Assembly (NCBI RefSeq): GCF_000001735.4
Contig: NC_003074.8
Coordinates: forward strand, 19,041,261-19,105,260
Source of the DNA: Arabidopsis thaliana
Taxonomy: Eukaryota > Streptophyta > Magnoliopsida > Brassicales > Brassicaceae
Reading direction: 5' to 3'
Length of the DNA: 64,000 bases
Notes under the pieces: generated by a model
Database searches by the model: none
What the model was told of the DNA's origin: nothing
The model's input: the letters and a program-made list of their open reading frames with translations, nothing else
Part shown: piece after piece, positions 1 through 12,219 of the stretch
Layout: the number at the start of each line of letters is the position of its first letter
How positions within the stretch are numbered: position 1 is the stretch's first letter
Program-made: the position numbers and the translations under genes

Positions 1-89
1 ATGAATAATGTGTTATGTACACTGGCACAAATATCTTGCCAAGTAGTGAGTGAGTGTTTGTTGTTTTTTGAATGTGGGTTTTGTTGCAG

Positions 90-1177
90 TATGCAGAGAG
101 CATAAAGATGGATCATGAGAAGAAAGTGGAGCAAGTGAGGAGGCTTGAGATGAAGAGAGCTGAGTATGTCAAGACTGAGAAGGCTAAGAAAGACGTCGAG
201 AAGTTAGAATCTCAGCTCTCAGTATCTTCACAAGCCATCCAAAGCGCCTCTAACGAGATCATCAAGCTCAGAGAGACCGAGCTTTACCCTCAGCTTGTCG
301 AGCTTGTTAAAGGGTTTGTTTTGTGCATTCCCATTGCTTCATTAACCTAAAGTATCTTATGTTGGTCAATGTGAACAAGGTTCTTGTATGAATGTAATGT
401 AGGCTAATGTGTATGTGGAGGAGTATGTACGAGAGCCACCAGGTTCAAACCCATATTGTGCAGCAGCTTAAGTACCTTAACACCATCCCCTCCACTGAAC
501 CAACATCTGAGCTTCACCGACAATCAACTCTTCAGCTTGAGCTCGAGGTCCAACAATGGCATCACTCTTTCTGCAACTTGGTCAAGGCCCAACGTGACTA
601 CATACAATCTCTCACGGGCTGGCTCAGGTTAAGTCTGTTCCAGTTCAGCAAGAATCCACTTGTTAGGAGTAGCTACGAGTCAAAGATCTACAGCTTCTGC
701 GAGGAATGGCATTTAGCTATTGACAGGATCCCTGATAAAGTAGCATCTGAAGGGATCAAAAGCTTTCTGACAGCAGTCCATGGAATTGTGGCTCAACAAG
801 CCGACGAGCATAAGCAAAAGAAGAGAACAGAATCCATGTTAAAAGATTTCGAGAAGAAATCGGCTTCGCTGAGAGCGCTTGAGAGCAAGTATAGTCCATA
901 CTCGGTACCTGAGAGTAGGAAAAAGAACCCGGTGATAGAGAAGAGAGTAAAGGTTGAGATGCTAAAAGGAAAAGCAGAAGAAGAGAAAAGTAAGCATGAG
1001 AAGTCAGTGAGTGTGACTAGAGCCATGACTCTAAATAACTTGCAGATGGGTTTCCCTCATGTCTTTCAGGCAATGGTTGGGTTTTCAAGTGTGTGTATGC
1101 AAGCCTTTGAGTCTGTGTACAACCAAGCTAAGAGCATCGGTGAGGATCAAGAGGAGGTTAAGAGGTTGCTTCCTTAA
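90..1177 (+). CDS. APSR1: DUF630/DUF632 protein, C-terminal part (APSR1-like)
   Basis: The last two exons of a larger gene cut by the window edge: 90-313 and 403-1177 (332 residues plus stop). Bases 1-89 are intron ending TTGTTGCAG. The exon 1/2 junction (GG|G then CTA ATG TGT) keeps frame. The protein is charged and helical, with likely coiled coil at the start (HEKKVEQVRRLE), a W/H-rich core (MWRSMYESHQVQ, WHHSFCNLVKAQRDYI) typical of DUF632, and a basic stretch before a conserved C-terminal helix. DUF630/632 proteins are plant-specific; the gene next to ROP1 in A. thaliana (At3g51290) is described as a regulator of root meristem size. Family assignment is firm; the symbol comes from remembered gene order. 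N-terminal DUF630 lies outside the window. Confidence 0.88.
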
Positions 1178-1936
1178 AGAGAGAAAGACAAATTGTTTTA
1201 CCATTTGCTCTCTGTTTTTGCTTGATCCAAGCTAATCTTTTGGTTGAATGTTAGGTTGAGTTTATGCTGTTTTCGAAATGAAATTGGTTAAATGACTTTT
1301 CATTGAATCACTGCTTGAAACTTCATCAATTCAACTACTTCTTAGCCAAGTCAAATCATTGGAAGGTGACCTACCAAGGTATTATTAACATTGGAGAAGT
1401 GTTAGTTAGTTAGTTAGTGAGGTAGTTAAGGGGATTGCTTAAAGAAGTAAGCAAGTTTAATGATAATCAAACACTCGTGATGTGTACGTAACAGAAGAAA
1501 AGAGAGATGATTCGTTTGAGCGGCAGAAAAAGACAAGTGCCTAATTTGATTTCCCATAAATAAACACACAATCGATTGGTAATTTTGATTAGTTGGGAGC
1601 TATTAAAAGAGGAAATCCACAATAATCGGAAATAGAAAGACAAGTTTGGTTAGCGGAACGTTTCAACGCCATTTTTCCCGGCCAAAGCTAACTCTAACTA
1701 ACTCTTTGTTTTTTTTCGGTTTTTGTGCCATCTTCCAGTTTTCATTTTTTTTGTTTCCCCTCTATCTTTTTGGGTAATAGGGTTTCTAATCTCTGGGACA
1801 AACTCCAATCGTTTCGAATCCGCAATGCCCAGATGGTCGATCAATAGAAATATCAAGAGTCTCCAATTCCAAAGGCTAAATCTTTGAGATCTTTTTTTTT
1901 ATAAATTTCCCTGAAATTAATAAACTTTGAGGGGAA
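1178..1936. other. Intergenic: APSR1-like 3' flank and ROP1 upstream region
   Basis: No coding signal. Holds the 3' UTR of the upstream gene and the ROP1 promoter and leader. A pyrimidine-rich stretch at about 1705-1800 precedes the ROP1 ATG, as is common for plant leaders. Confidence 0.6.
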
Positions 1937-2955
1937 ATGAGCGCTTCGAGGTTCGTAAAGTGCGTGACGGTTGGTGATGGAGCTGTCGGAAAAACTTGTT
2001 TGTTGATTTCTTACACAAGCAACACTTTCCCTACGGTTATGTCCCAATTATTCTTTCATGTTTCTTGTTTCATTACCACAACAACAACATATCTCATGTT
2101 TCTTGTTTCTTTTGTGGATATACAGGATTATGTGCCTACCGTTTTCGATAATTTCAGTGCCAATGTTGTGGTTAATGGAAGCACTGTGAATCTTGGATTG
2201 TGGGACACTGCAGGTTTTTCATTTTCCTATATATCTTGGTGTTTGAAATTTGGAATATGGTTTTTGGATCTGAAGATTTTGAAAATTTGGGTATGAATAA
2301 ACAGGGCAAGAGGATTACAATAGATTAAGACCACTGAGTTACCGTGGAGCAGATGTTTTCATTTTGGCCTTCTCTCTTATCAGTAAAGCCAGTTATGAAA
2401 ACGTCTCCAAAAAGGTTTTAAAAATCCATCAATCTTGTTTCATATTATTGAGTTTTCGTCACATTTTTTGAACTCTTGTCACAAATTGTGTTTGCAGTGG
2501 ATCCCGGAGTTGAAACATTACGCGCCTGGTGTCCCCATCGTCCTTGTTGGAACAAAGCTTGGTGAGTTTTCCATTGTTTTTTCCTGATCTCGCTCCTTTT
2601 ACTTTATTAGTTGTGACTGAGTTTGTGTTTTTGCTCTCCAGATCTTCGAGATGATAAACAGTTCTTTATCGACCATCCTGGTGCTGTTCCGATTACTACT
2701 GCTCAGGGAGAGGAGCTGAGGAAGCAAATAGGAGCACCTACTTACATCGAATGCAGTTCCAAAACTCAAGAGGTACGTAGATTAGTATATATACCCTTGT
2801 TGCAGATTTCTAATGTTAATGTTAATGCTAATGTTGATGATGTGAGAGTGCAGAATGTGAAGGCGGTGTTTGACGCAGCCATCCGAGTGGTGTTGCAACC
2901 GCCAAAGCAGAAGAAGAAGAAGAGCAAAGCGCAGAAGGCATGCTCCATTCTATGA
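1937..2955 (+). CDS. ROP1: Rho-of-plants small GTPase ROP1
   Basis: Six exons: 1937-2035, 2126-2213, 2305-2414, 2498-2561, 2642-2772, 2854-2955, giving 197 residues. Visible motifs: P-loop GDGAVGKT (residues 12-19), switch [10 protein letters not shown], switch [14 protein letters not shown], NKxD-equivalent TKLDLRDD, polybasic tail [11 protein letters not shown] and C-terminal CSIL, a CaaL box for geranylgeranylation (type I ROP). ROPs are molecular switches at the plasma membrane that steer actin, exocytosis and Ca2+ during polar growth; ROP1 is the pollen-tube member. Start chosen because [15 protein letters not shown] is the invariant ROP N-terminus. Near-identical paralogues (ROP3, ROP5) exist, so the exact number rests on neighbouring genes. 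Confidence 0.95.
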
Positions 2956-3373
2956 TGATTGGAAATCTCTGTTTTTATGTATTTGGTTTTGGTATATTAA
3001 TCTTCTAACAATGAATGAATCAATGTGTTAATGGACAGACACCCAAGTTTGACTGGTCCTTTTTGTTCTTAATATTAATGGAGTTTGTCGGAATCAACGT
3101 TTCTTTTGCTTCTACGATTCAGTCCTATGCATAATTCCACACAAACACCACATGTTTTGAATCAGTTTTCATTCCCACCATTTCTTCAGCTGACCATATT
3201 TTGTATGTTACTGTTTTAAACTTTGCAAACATGTTTATTGGTAGAGAGTGTAACTAGGAAATGAAAAGTAATGATACAAGTTTTATTTCTCAAGATTACT
3301 CTTCATGCTTCTGCAACAAGACGAGAAGCCATTGATTATTGATGATTTGCCTAACAGAATGCAAGAAATAAAT
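2956..3373. other. Convergent 3' ends of ROP1 and VPS35C
   Basis: A 418-bp gap between two stop codons on opposite strands. It must contain both 3' UTRs; I see no ORF or repeat. Confidence 0.6.
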
Positions 3374-6300
3374 TCATTCAAACCATTCCATTTTGATTTT
3401 CTCGTATTTCTCATTCATGCCACCATCTTCTTGCTGTCTCTGAAACTCGATGTAACGTAGAGTACTATTTATGAATGGCTCTGCGCCTGACTCAACCTTC
3501 TTTGTCTCGCTTTTGATTAATTCAGCTAAGCTCTTGATTGTATCGCCTGTTACTTGTTGGTTTCCTTTCTCCAGGAAGTAGAGATACCTGCATTTGACTC
3601 GTAAAACCATTAAGAGAAAGCAGTGACAACTGGGAAAGTACTCGATTGCAAGCATTTTGCAGCGTAGGTAGTAGGTACTAAATAGATGCAACTTAAAGAG
3701 AAACTTACTTGTTCAGCAGTTCGACATATAGAGACACCGACCCAGTGCTACTGGTACCACGGGATGCGTTGGCCATTTGTTGAACAGCATCTGCAATCCT
3801 TTGTGCCCTCTTCAGGCAAAGCACAACCCTGGTATCCCAAAAACCCCCAACAAACTCTCAATATGCCTCAATTTTTCTCCCCTTATTAGTTGCGTACAGC
3901 TACCAATCTTAACTTTGAGATTTAGTATGTTAAGAGTATACATTCATATGTGTACATACCTCTCTCCATCTTTCAGGTTCTCGCATTCGTCAGCCCAGAA
4001 GAGATGCGCACATTCATAAACAGCTCTACACTGATCTGGCTTCCTTAGGAGTCTTGCAGAATACTACAACAACATAATTTAGCCTTGTTAGTATTCAGTG
4101 TAGCACACACTTACTCAACTGGTTTGTCAGGAAAGATACCCCTGTCGCCTTGTGAGTCAGAGTATCTCTGTTCTCAACATTAAATACACGCATCCTCTGG
4201 AGTGTCCCTATTATTAAACGTAGTGCTGTTACTTGTGCCTTTGAATCCTAAAACACCCAAAATTTATAGCCACGTCAAGGTCTTTCTTGCAGAAAGTTGC
4301 ATGTAGCCTCCTAAGAAATTCACTTACTGAAATTTCTTCTTCATACAGAAGATATGCCTTTGTGAAGAACTCATAAGCAACTGTTTCTAACTCACAGTTA
4401 TTTGCTGCCTAAAGATTCAATAAAAGAAAATTTCAGCTCATGCACTATATCTTTTGTTGGTTTTGATAGTGGATACACCAAAGTCCAAATGATCATATAC
4501 CTGAGCACACTGCAAGTAGAGGCGCAATGCCAAATCAGGTGCGGAAACATCAGATAGAACTTCCACCGTCTGTAAAAATTGAGATTCAAAATCGACTGGC
4601 ATCATAGAAATTCTGGCAAAACGAAATACAATGTTTCACTGGGACAAAGCCAATGATGTTTGCAAGGCAACTAAACTGTCCTCACTATTTTCTAACAACA
4701 AGATGTATGTACACTTGCCTCGCTTAACAGCTGTAGAATTCTCTTCGGTGTTGCTGATGCATCATCTCCAAATGGGTTTTCATCTCCACCTCGCAGTCGC
4801 CGAATTAACTGCACAAGCATATCAATACAATGTGCGGAGTTCCAAATTCAAACACAATGTCTACCAAATCCATAACAAAACTGGAAACGACACAACAGTC
4901 CCAAATTTTAAATTGAAAAACTTTTCCAAGTTGGATATGGGGTGAAAAAGTGATCAGTAAAAAATACAAACCTTGAGCGCGGAAAAGACAAGGGGTGGTA
5001 TAGTTAAAGGCAAACGCTTAGGTCCTCCAGCCACGATGTGCTTCCTTACAGTGAAAATAATCTGTAGTTGGGTAAACGAATTAAGAATCGTACACAGGCC
5101 ACATTGATAGTAACGCCTCTAATTATAATACACACCTTAGACATTTCTTCTGGATCATCAATGTAGAGCTTGTTAACAAGCCGTGCAACAAGGTTCTGCT
5201 CTTCCTGGAAATCTTCTTCATCAATCTAGAACCCAACATAGTTTCCCGTTTGAAAGCGTAAGTTATCTAAAGAAAAACAACTCTTTCGAGTGACAAGAAT
5301 ACTTTGAACACAAATGCAATAAGAATTGACGAACAAGGGTAGGGTTCTAGAACCTCATCATCAATTGTTCCGTCAAAATCCTTCATGAGACCCTTTGCCA
5401 GTTCAAACAATGCATCGACCTGTAACAAACAATAAAAGGAAACTCCACATCAATAGAGAATGCTAAAAGAAGAAACTAAATCGAGGAAGGAAACGGACAC
5501 CTCATCAGCAGTAGCAATGTGAGTATTATTTTTAAAAACGCTCTGAACTAGAATGATTGCCATTGCTTTGTTTGTCTCACGGTCAAGGTATTCCATTACT
5601 AGAGGATAGTTGGTAAGCTTCAAGATAGTTACTACATTATTATACTTTTCCAATGGAGCGCTAAGAAATGCGACGATCTGTTTTGCTGCCTTGTCATCAC
5701 AAAGCTTTCCTGTGGCAGATAGTTGAGTAACACATGATCCCTAAAGGAAAAAAGAGAGACAACAATGTCTATTAGCAACAACCAGAACTACTTAAAGCAT
5801 TAAAAAAAAGTACTACAGATGAATAAACTTAACACGCTTATACATCCTCAGAAAGCGTTATACCAAAACTTGGTCCACATAGTCCAGACGATCGGAATAG
5901 ACATGGAGAGTGAATTTTAGAAGAAACAAATACAATGTTACAGATGCTGCGGCCGGCAAGTCCGCCTGTGCTTCTACAACCTGAATCATAATAGATGTGG
6001 ACTCGATCAGCTGTTTATAAATACAATAGATTATCAATGTGATACAATCAGAGGAAAGTAGGGCAACAAAAATTACACAAAAATATCACAACACAATGGG
6101 GATTAAGCTAGATTTTTCAGCTGTTTCTAATACTAGCACCCCTAATAAATAAACTTACATTCAAGTGTCAATTTAAGTTATCACTTTTGACTTCATGTGT
6201 AGATGCAAGATTTACCTTCCCAATGGCATAATTTAACTTTGAAAAGGCTTCTACTTGCAGGAAATTAGGCAATGCTTCCACACTGGATGCAGCATAGTTC

Positions 6301-8061
6301 GAAAGCCTTTCCATTAGACCCGAAAGAACCGTCTTGATATCAACAGACGGCTGGAACAAAAAATGACAAAAAGAAAAATAGGAGAAACATGTTCTGATGG
6401 GATGAGGTTTATAAGCAGTCTAATTTTTTAAAAAGAAAAATGCATATAAAAAAGAAGTGGTCGGTTACATAAAAAAGTACCTGAAGTTGTGGACAAGCTC
6501 CCAATAATACATCGAGAGTTTGAAGGTGAAAATCATCAGGAAAGACTTGAATAATGCAATCCATAAGGTAGCACTGTGCAAGTTCATCCTTACAGTTGAC
6601 AACCTTTTAAGACATAGTGAGACAATAGTTGACAACATGTAGACGGAAGGTTGGATGCTGAAACTATCTAAACGGAGAGAAAAACCAGACCTGCTCCAGT
6701 ATTCTAGGAAGAACAGTATCTCTGTAGATTCCAAGGTCAACACCTTCTAACTGACTCAGTACATGAAGGTTCTTACCAACCTAATCAAGCAGTAAAGAGA
6801 AGAAAAAAGTGTCTTTCAGAAAATAATAAGAACCATAGCTCGCAAATTTCTAGATGAGAAGAATCAGGTACAAGTTAATGCTATTACAAGATCACGTAGT
6901 TCATTCCTTTCTTTCTCACGTTTTTCTTTCTCCCGACTAGGTCCCTGGATACAAGAAAGTCTCAACTCAGGTTCAGCTCAGTAGGAAAAAATCACAAAGA
7001 GTAAAATAGCAGCATGACCAGACATTGGACTCTCACAGTACGCAAACATATTCAATACATACATGCTGGATATGAGAGCAGTATATCATTAGCATTTCCA
7101 ACCAACCTGATGTTGCATTCGAACCCATAATTTGTTCATCTCGGTAAAATTTTGAAGCACGAACTCTAAAGCATTCATGTGTGCATCACCATCTCTGGAG
7201 AGAAAAGCAAAACACTTGCCTCTTAACATGTGTTTCATAGCTTAAACAAAATCATCTAACAGCAGGTCGTGTGGCCTTACCCTTCCAAGTCAGAACCAAT
7301 GCTGGGTAACTTATCCCTAGTAACTTGAGCAAGATAACTTCTCAAGAAAAGACCACGCAAGGGATGTTGAACAGCTCGACACATTTCAACAAGATCCTTA
7401 AGTATATCCGTAGCAGTAACATCCTTGGATTTGATATATACAGATCCTATGGTACATAAAAGATACCTGAAACTCAATTGATGAGTATCTACAAAGTTAA
7501 AATCAGAGTGTGCAAATGACAACGTATTCTGAACAACAAGAACAAAAGAAACTTACAATCTTGGCAAAATGTTACCGGCATGCTGAACTAACTCGTAGAG
7601 CTCTGCGATGGAGCAACCACGTCCCGTCTCTTCCTTGAAGAATATCTCCAAAGTCCCCAATTCATTAAAAACTCGCATATCTGAACAAATCAGATCGCAG
7701 TAAGGAAATGAAAATCACACACAAGAGCTACGAATAGAGGAAGAGCGGGTAACGAACGAGTCGACTCACAGAGTTCATAGTATTTATGAGGAGAAAGCTT
7801 GGAAGTACGAAGCTCGCTGAGCATTTGAGCAGAAAACTTTAGAGCGTCTTTGAGATTGTTGGAGTCCTGCGAGGATAAATTGGAGATTCGTTAGAAAACA
7901 ATGCAGGATTTAGGGTTCTAAGATCCCGAATGGAAAATTGATTGATGAAGAAGAGAGGAGAGGGGAAGGAGTGGTACGATAGCGCGCTGCATATAGAAAG
8001 CATTTTGCTTAACGGCGGCGATTGCGGCGGCAAGCCACTTCTCATCGTCGTCGGCGATCAT
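3374..8061 (-). CDS. VPS35C: Retromer subunit VPS35, isoform C
   Basis: Twenty-one exons on the minus strand: 8061-7978, 7866-7770, 7680-7557, 7466-7281, 7194-7107, 6944-6888, 6780-6691, 6603-6481, 6350-6216, 5980-5864, 5740-5501, 5419-5354, 5225-5136, 5061-4972, 4808-4719, 4569-4501, 4408-4328, 4247-4140, 4063-3960, 3828-3709, 3587-3374. Phases close to a 790-residue protein. N-terminal [14 protein letters not shown] and the [14 protein letters not shown] segment are the signature VPS35 region that contacts VPS26; the rest is an alpha-solenoid that contacts VPS29. Retromer sorts vacuolar cargo receptors from prevacuolar compartments. The intron after exon 15 starts GCAAGTG (4718 downward), a GC-AG intron. 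Isoform letter inferred from position beside ROP1. Confidence 0.93.
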
Positions 8062-8592
8062 TCTATGTTCCTCACTACTTTACTCTACAGAGAGAAGTCT
8101 CAATTTTGACCGAATTTTCTGAGATCTTCGCGAATTGAAACTCTCCTCATTTAAATTTGTTCTTTCTTCATTATCAGCTTTAACTTTAAATTAGATGGTG
8201 ACATAACTCATTTCATAGTCATTAGGCTACATTAGTCTTATCTCTCACAACTTCAATTTTGACTTTTGAGTAAGCTGGTAATTTAAATTACGTAAATAGA
8301 TCACATGATTTAGAATTTGATTTACCCTTTTTCCTCACATTGATTGTGTAAAAGCCTTTCTCAAATTAAAGAATTGACAAATCTGACCCCAAAAAGAACA
8401 AAAATGAAACAGGATCAAGTACATTTTGAGAGACTATTAACTTCTCTTCTTTCCATTCTAAACAAGGATTTTACTACTCTTTGTCTGCAAAAACAGACCA
8501 AACTCATGGACACAGCTTCCATTTATGACTTTTCATACCCTGGATCTGGTAAAAGAGCAACCGTATGCTTTTAACTTGGGGATTTAACTTTA
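8062..8592. other. Intergenic: VPS35C promoter and PPR 3' flank
   Basis: AT-rich spacer between the VPS35C start and the PPR stop, both genes on the minus strand. Short ORFs here lack homology I recognise. Confidence 0.55.
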
Positions 8593-10185
8593 TTATGACG
8601 GTGAATCACTGTAGCATTTTTCTAAACTAGTCTCAGTGAACACCTTTTCTGCTTCTTTGCATCCTAGTCTAAGGCCATGGACTATCTCCTTCAAGTCCAC
8701 AAGGCCACACCCGGGTATTCGTCCTATTTTCCTCTCCTTCACCATCTCTCTCACTCTATTAACATCCTCCCACCGTCCCGTAACACTGTAAATATTCATC
8801 AGCAAATGGTAATACTTGTAGTTCAAAGGATCTGTCTCTATCAGGGACTTGGCAATGCTCTCCCCTAGAGTCGGGTTTCCTGTAAAACGCGACGAGCTGA
8901 GCAAGTTTGCCCACTTTGTAGATTCTGGTGTCACATCTTCATCTGGCAGATTCTTCAGAGCTTCCTCTGCTTCTTCAGGGAACCCGGCGCTGGAGTAAAG
9001 ATTAGCCATGCACCATTGGTGTCCAAAGTTGGGTTTGATCTGGAACTCATCAACCATCAGAGAATAGTAACTTTGTCCTTGAGAAACAAGCCCAGCTCTA
9101 GCACAACCGCAGAGAACACCAACAAATGTCACTTCATCGGGTCTAAGCATACCATTGATCATGGCTTCAAATAACTCGAGCCCACCTTCAGGACGCCCGT
9201 GAAGACAATGTGCCAATATCATCACATTCCAAGTAACTTTGTTTCTAATAGATAGACTATCGAATATCCTACGTGCTAAACCTACTTCCTTGCACTTTCC
9301 ATACATGTCAATAAGAGCTGTATCAATAACTACACTCGAATTCAGAAAGGTTCTTATCAAAGAAGCATGAACCGACCTACCTTCCTTCAATCTAGCTGAT
9401 CTACCACAAGCATTCAACAACAAAACCAACGTACTCTCATTTCCTTGGAACCCTGCTCTGACCATCTCACGGAACAAACTAATGGAAACTCCAGGATTAT
9501 TCGCACCCAAATAAGCACTAATCATGATATTCCAAGAAATAATGTTTTTGTCAGGCATTTCATCGAACAACTTGTGTGCAGCCAAAACATCACCATTCCT
9601 CACCATCCCAGCTATTATAGAGTTCCAGGACACAATATCTCTCTTAGGAATTTCAACAAACAGCTTCTTTGCAAGATCCAAAGCACCACAACAAGTATAC
9701 ATATGCATTAACGAATTTTGAACAGGCAAAACTTGATCGCATCCATGCTTAATGGCTTGCCCATGACACATTTTACCAGAATCAACGCAACAAGTCTTCT
9801 CAATACAACTAATCAACGAAACGAAGGTGTATGAATCAGGAACAAAACCAAATCTTAGTATATCGAAGTAAAACCCCAACGCTTGTTTCGGAGAAGACGA
9901 GACCAAATAAGCCTTAAAGACGGGATTTGCGCAGTAAAGCTTGCCAATGCTGCGGTATATCGAAACGGTGTAGCTAGAATCACCAAAACGCGAAGAAGAC
10001 TTCAACAATCTGATAGCCCAAGATGAATCCCAGAAGTTACCGGAGGTGATTAGCCTCGCGTGGACTTGGAAGAGGTGTGTAATAGAGTTGGAATCTTCGA
10101 CAAGTTTGAAACCCTTAAGCAGACCCGTTCCGGGGACGATGAATCTGGATGTGACGAATTGGCGAATAGAGGAAGCTTTTGCCAT
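8593..10185 (-). CDS. PLS-class pentatricopeptide repeat protein
   Basis: Intronless 530-residue ORF, as usual for plant PPR genes. Repeats are visible from about residue 75 onward with alternating long and short forms, e.g. DIVSWNSIIAGMVRNGD, NIISWNIMISAYLGAN, VVIDTALIDMYGKC and NKVTWNVMILAHCLHG, followed by an E-type tail (WANLLSSSRFTGN, YYHLLMNIYSVTGRWEDVNRV). No DYW deaminase domain is present, so it is an E-class PLS protein. Such proteins bind organellar RNA one base per repeat, mostly for C-to-U editing or splicing. The N-terminus MAKASSIRQFVTSRF is basic and free of acids, fitting an organelle transit peptide. Corresponds by position to At3g51320; target RNA unknown. Confidence 0.88.
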   Translation of the reverse strand: MAKASSIRQFVTSRFIVPGTGLLKGFKLVEDSNSITHLFQVHARLITSGNFWDSSWAIRLLKSSSRFGDSSYTVSIYRSIGKLYCANPVFKAYLVSSSPKQALGFYFDILRFGFVPDSYTFVSLISCIEKTCCVDSGKMCHGQAIKHGCDQVLPVQNSLMHMYTCCGALDLAKKLFVEIPKRDIVSWNSIIAGMVRNGDVLAAHKLFDEMPDKNIISWNIMISAYLGANNPGVSISLFREMVRAGFQGNESTLVLLLNACGRSARLKEGRSVHASLIRTFLNSSVVIDTALIDMYGKCKEVGLARRIFDSLSIRNKVTWNVMILAHCLHGRPEGGLELFEAMINGMLRPDEVTFVGVLCGCARAGLVSQGQSYYSLMVDEFQIKPNFGHQWCMANLYSSAGFPEEAEEALKNLPDEDVTPESTKWANLLSSSRFTGNPTLGESIAKSLIETDPLNYKYYHLLMNIYSVTGRWEDVNRVREMVKERKIGRIPGCGLVDLKEIVHGLRLGCKEAEKVFTETSLEKCYSDSPS

Positions 10186-10998
10186 TCATCTCCAGCTTGA
10201 ATGCTAAGATTTGAGTCAGGGTTGGATTCAGAAATCGCCATTAACCAACGATCATAGCTATGTCAAGGTCTCAAGGAATGATTACAGCTCAGGAGAAGGT
10301 GTTGCGGCGAAGGAGAAGAATCGCTCAGTGTAAAAACCTTAAGAGAAACCTTCTCTGAGAGAAGGAGACTTCCAGTTTTGTTGGATCAAGTCAAAACATA
10401 ATTAAATAGAGGTTTCCATAATAACAACAAATTTCAGGACCATTTTGCAATTTTAGGAAAAAAAGAAGATAAAAACACTTTTTAAAAGTGGTGTGAATGG
10501 GATAAGGCACCTCACGAGTACCTAATTTTAGTTTAGATGGCGTTTCAAATGAAAATTTATAAGAGACAGACATTTACCAATTCATTACAAGCAAAAACTA
10601 TCTTTAAAAGCAGAATTTAAGATAAGCTGAATTATCTAGAGAGTCTTTCTTATCTTGATATTTCTTCTGTTGGAATCATCTATATATCCGAATCAGATCG
10701 AGTCTTTAATTGATTTTAGATTGTTATCTGCTTGAATTAAGGGAAAAAAAGAAAAAGAAAGAGGAGAAGAAGAGAAGGTGAGAAGTAAGGATCTGGTGTT
10801 GGTGTGTGAACATAAAGAAAGAGAGAGAGGTGTGTTTAACGTACATTGTAATCCATAAAAGAGAAAAGCCTTGCAAATCACGCAACAGTGACCAACCCCC
10901 TTTTTTTGTTTGTCTATCCAACACACACGCCTCTTATTACACTCTGTTAAATTGATAAACACAATACCAAGTGCAAGAGAATCCAAAAGAAGAGGAAG
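10186..10998. promoter_or_regulatory. Bidirectional promoter between PPR and RING genes
   Basis: Divergent start codons 813 bp apart. The RING side carries a purine-rich leader at about 10740-10775 and a poly-T run near 10900. No element can be assigned with confidence. Confidence 0.45.
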
Positions 10999-11271
10999 AT
11001 GAAGGTTCTGGAGAAGTGGTTGGCCTTGCTGTACCCGAGAGTGCAGGGAGGAGAAGGAAGAGAGGAAGAGTGTTGTAGTGTTTGTTTGATGAGAATGGAG
11101 GCAAAAGATGTCATCAAGTCTCTACCTTGTTCCCATGAGTTTCATAGTCTCTGCGTCGATACGTGGTTCAATGTCAGCCGTAAGATTTGCTGTCCTCTTT
11201 GCCGTTTTTCACCCACTACCATCCTTCTTACCGATGAACTTCTCCTCTGGTTTTCTTCTTTTCATTTCTGA
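10999..11271 (+). CDS. Small RING-H2 finger protein
   Basis: Single exon, 90 residues. The RING-H2 (C3H2C3) ligands are all visible: C26-x2-C29, C44-x-H46-x2-H49-x2-C52, C65-x2-C68, within SLPCSHEFHSLCVDTWF, whose order matches classical E3 ligase RINGs. About 25 residues precede the domain and about 20 hydrophobic residues follow it, so there is room for little except the RING. It probably acts as an E3 ubiquitin ligase or as a partner that occupies E2s. Matches At3g51325 by position. Start chosen at the first ATG after the purine-rich leader. Confidence 0.82.
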   Translation: MKVLEKWLALLYPRVQGGEGREEECCSVCLMRMEAKDVIKSLPCSHEFHSLCVDTWFNVSRKICCPLCRFSPTTILLTDELLLWFSSFHF

Positions 11272-12219
11272 TTCCCATTGTCTCTGTATTCCTGCTTTTC
11301 TGGGGATCAAACATCTTTCTCCTTGTATAATACTATAAAATCTCTTGTAGTACTAGTTTTCCATTCAAGGAGGAATGTCTAAGGAGTTTGATTCCTCTCT
11401 GGAAAAAAAAAAGATAATAAGAGAGAAAGACTGTAATTAAGTTGTTGATGCACCAATGGCCTCCTCTCACAACAGCCAAAAAAAACAAATACCTTCCGAG
11501 GGGGACAGAGAAACAACTTGCGTAAAGATATGAACGGGTTTTACAAAATGGTAAAGAAATACTTAAGCTTTGAGATTAAGAGTTTCGAGCCAATTCACTA
11601 CCAAAATGTGGAGCTTGACGAACAAGTATGTAGGTAAAAGATTATTGATCTGCATCCTTTTTGCCTTTTACCCACATATTTGTTCTTCAAACTCCAAAAC
11701 TTGTTAGTGAATTGGCGCAAATCTTTAACTCAGTGCTAAAAGATTTCTAACAATCTAGTGAAATATATGTTCATATAGCGACTCGTCTTGCTCACTCCTT
11801 TTTACGTTTATGTACCATCTGGTCGGAGCCCGCTCACGTCTCCACTTCGTCGTCGCTTGAAGAGTTCGCCGAAGTTATCTTCCAACGATTGGGGTAGCTC
11901 TTTTTGGAGTTTTCAAGAAGACAGAGGATGGTGTATGGACAATGTAATCAACTCCACCATTTATAAGTAATCAAATGGCAACAAAATAATTAAGGATGGT
12001 AATTTGTGATTGGCCTAAATTTTCTGAGGTCAGAACACATATTCTGAGGAGACGAAACATCTTTGACAAATATCCAAAACATTTTTTATAATACAAACAC
12101 ACATTATATTATAAGAAGATAAGATTGCCACCTCTCATACCAATGGATATATATTGTTTTGCTCAGATTATAATTTTTATGAACATAAAATGGGTAAACT
12201 CAAACCAACACAAAATGAA
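11272..12219. other. Intergenic between RING gene and first aspartyl protease
   Basis: Contains the RING gene 3' UTR, the inverted repeat at 11589-11716, and the protease 3' flank (about 12050-12219), which is also found after the next two proteases. A GC-richer patch at 11790-11940 has a 60-codon ORF (SGRSPLTSPLRRRLKSSPK) with no recognised relative. Confidence 0.5.
11589..11716. ncRNA. MicroRNA-like inverted repeat (unassigned)
   Basis: Arms 11589-11640 and 11665-11716 are inverted copies of 52 nt each with no gaps and 44 of 52 positions identical by eye, joined by a 24-nt loop. Both ends share GCCAATTCAC and the loop-proximal ends share GGTAAAAG. This length, loop and mismatch pattern resemble a young plant MIR gene or a MITE-type foldback. 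I do not recognise a mature miRNA in it. Transcription is not shown, so strand is left open. Confidence 0.45.

Noticed and set aside
11788-11970. 60-codon ORF in a GC-richer patch
   Set aside because: No recognised domain, no splice partners and no start context; left as unexplained spacer.
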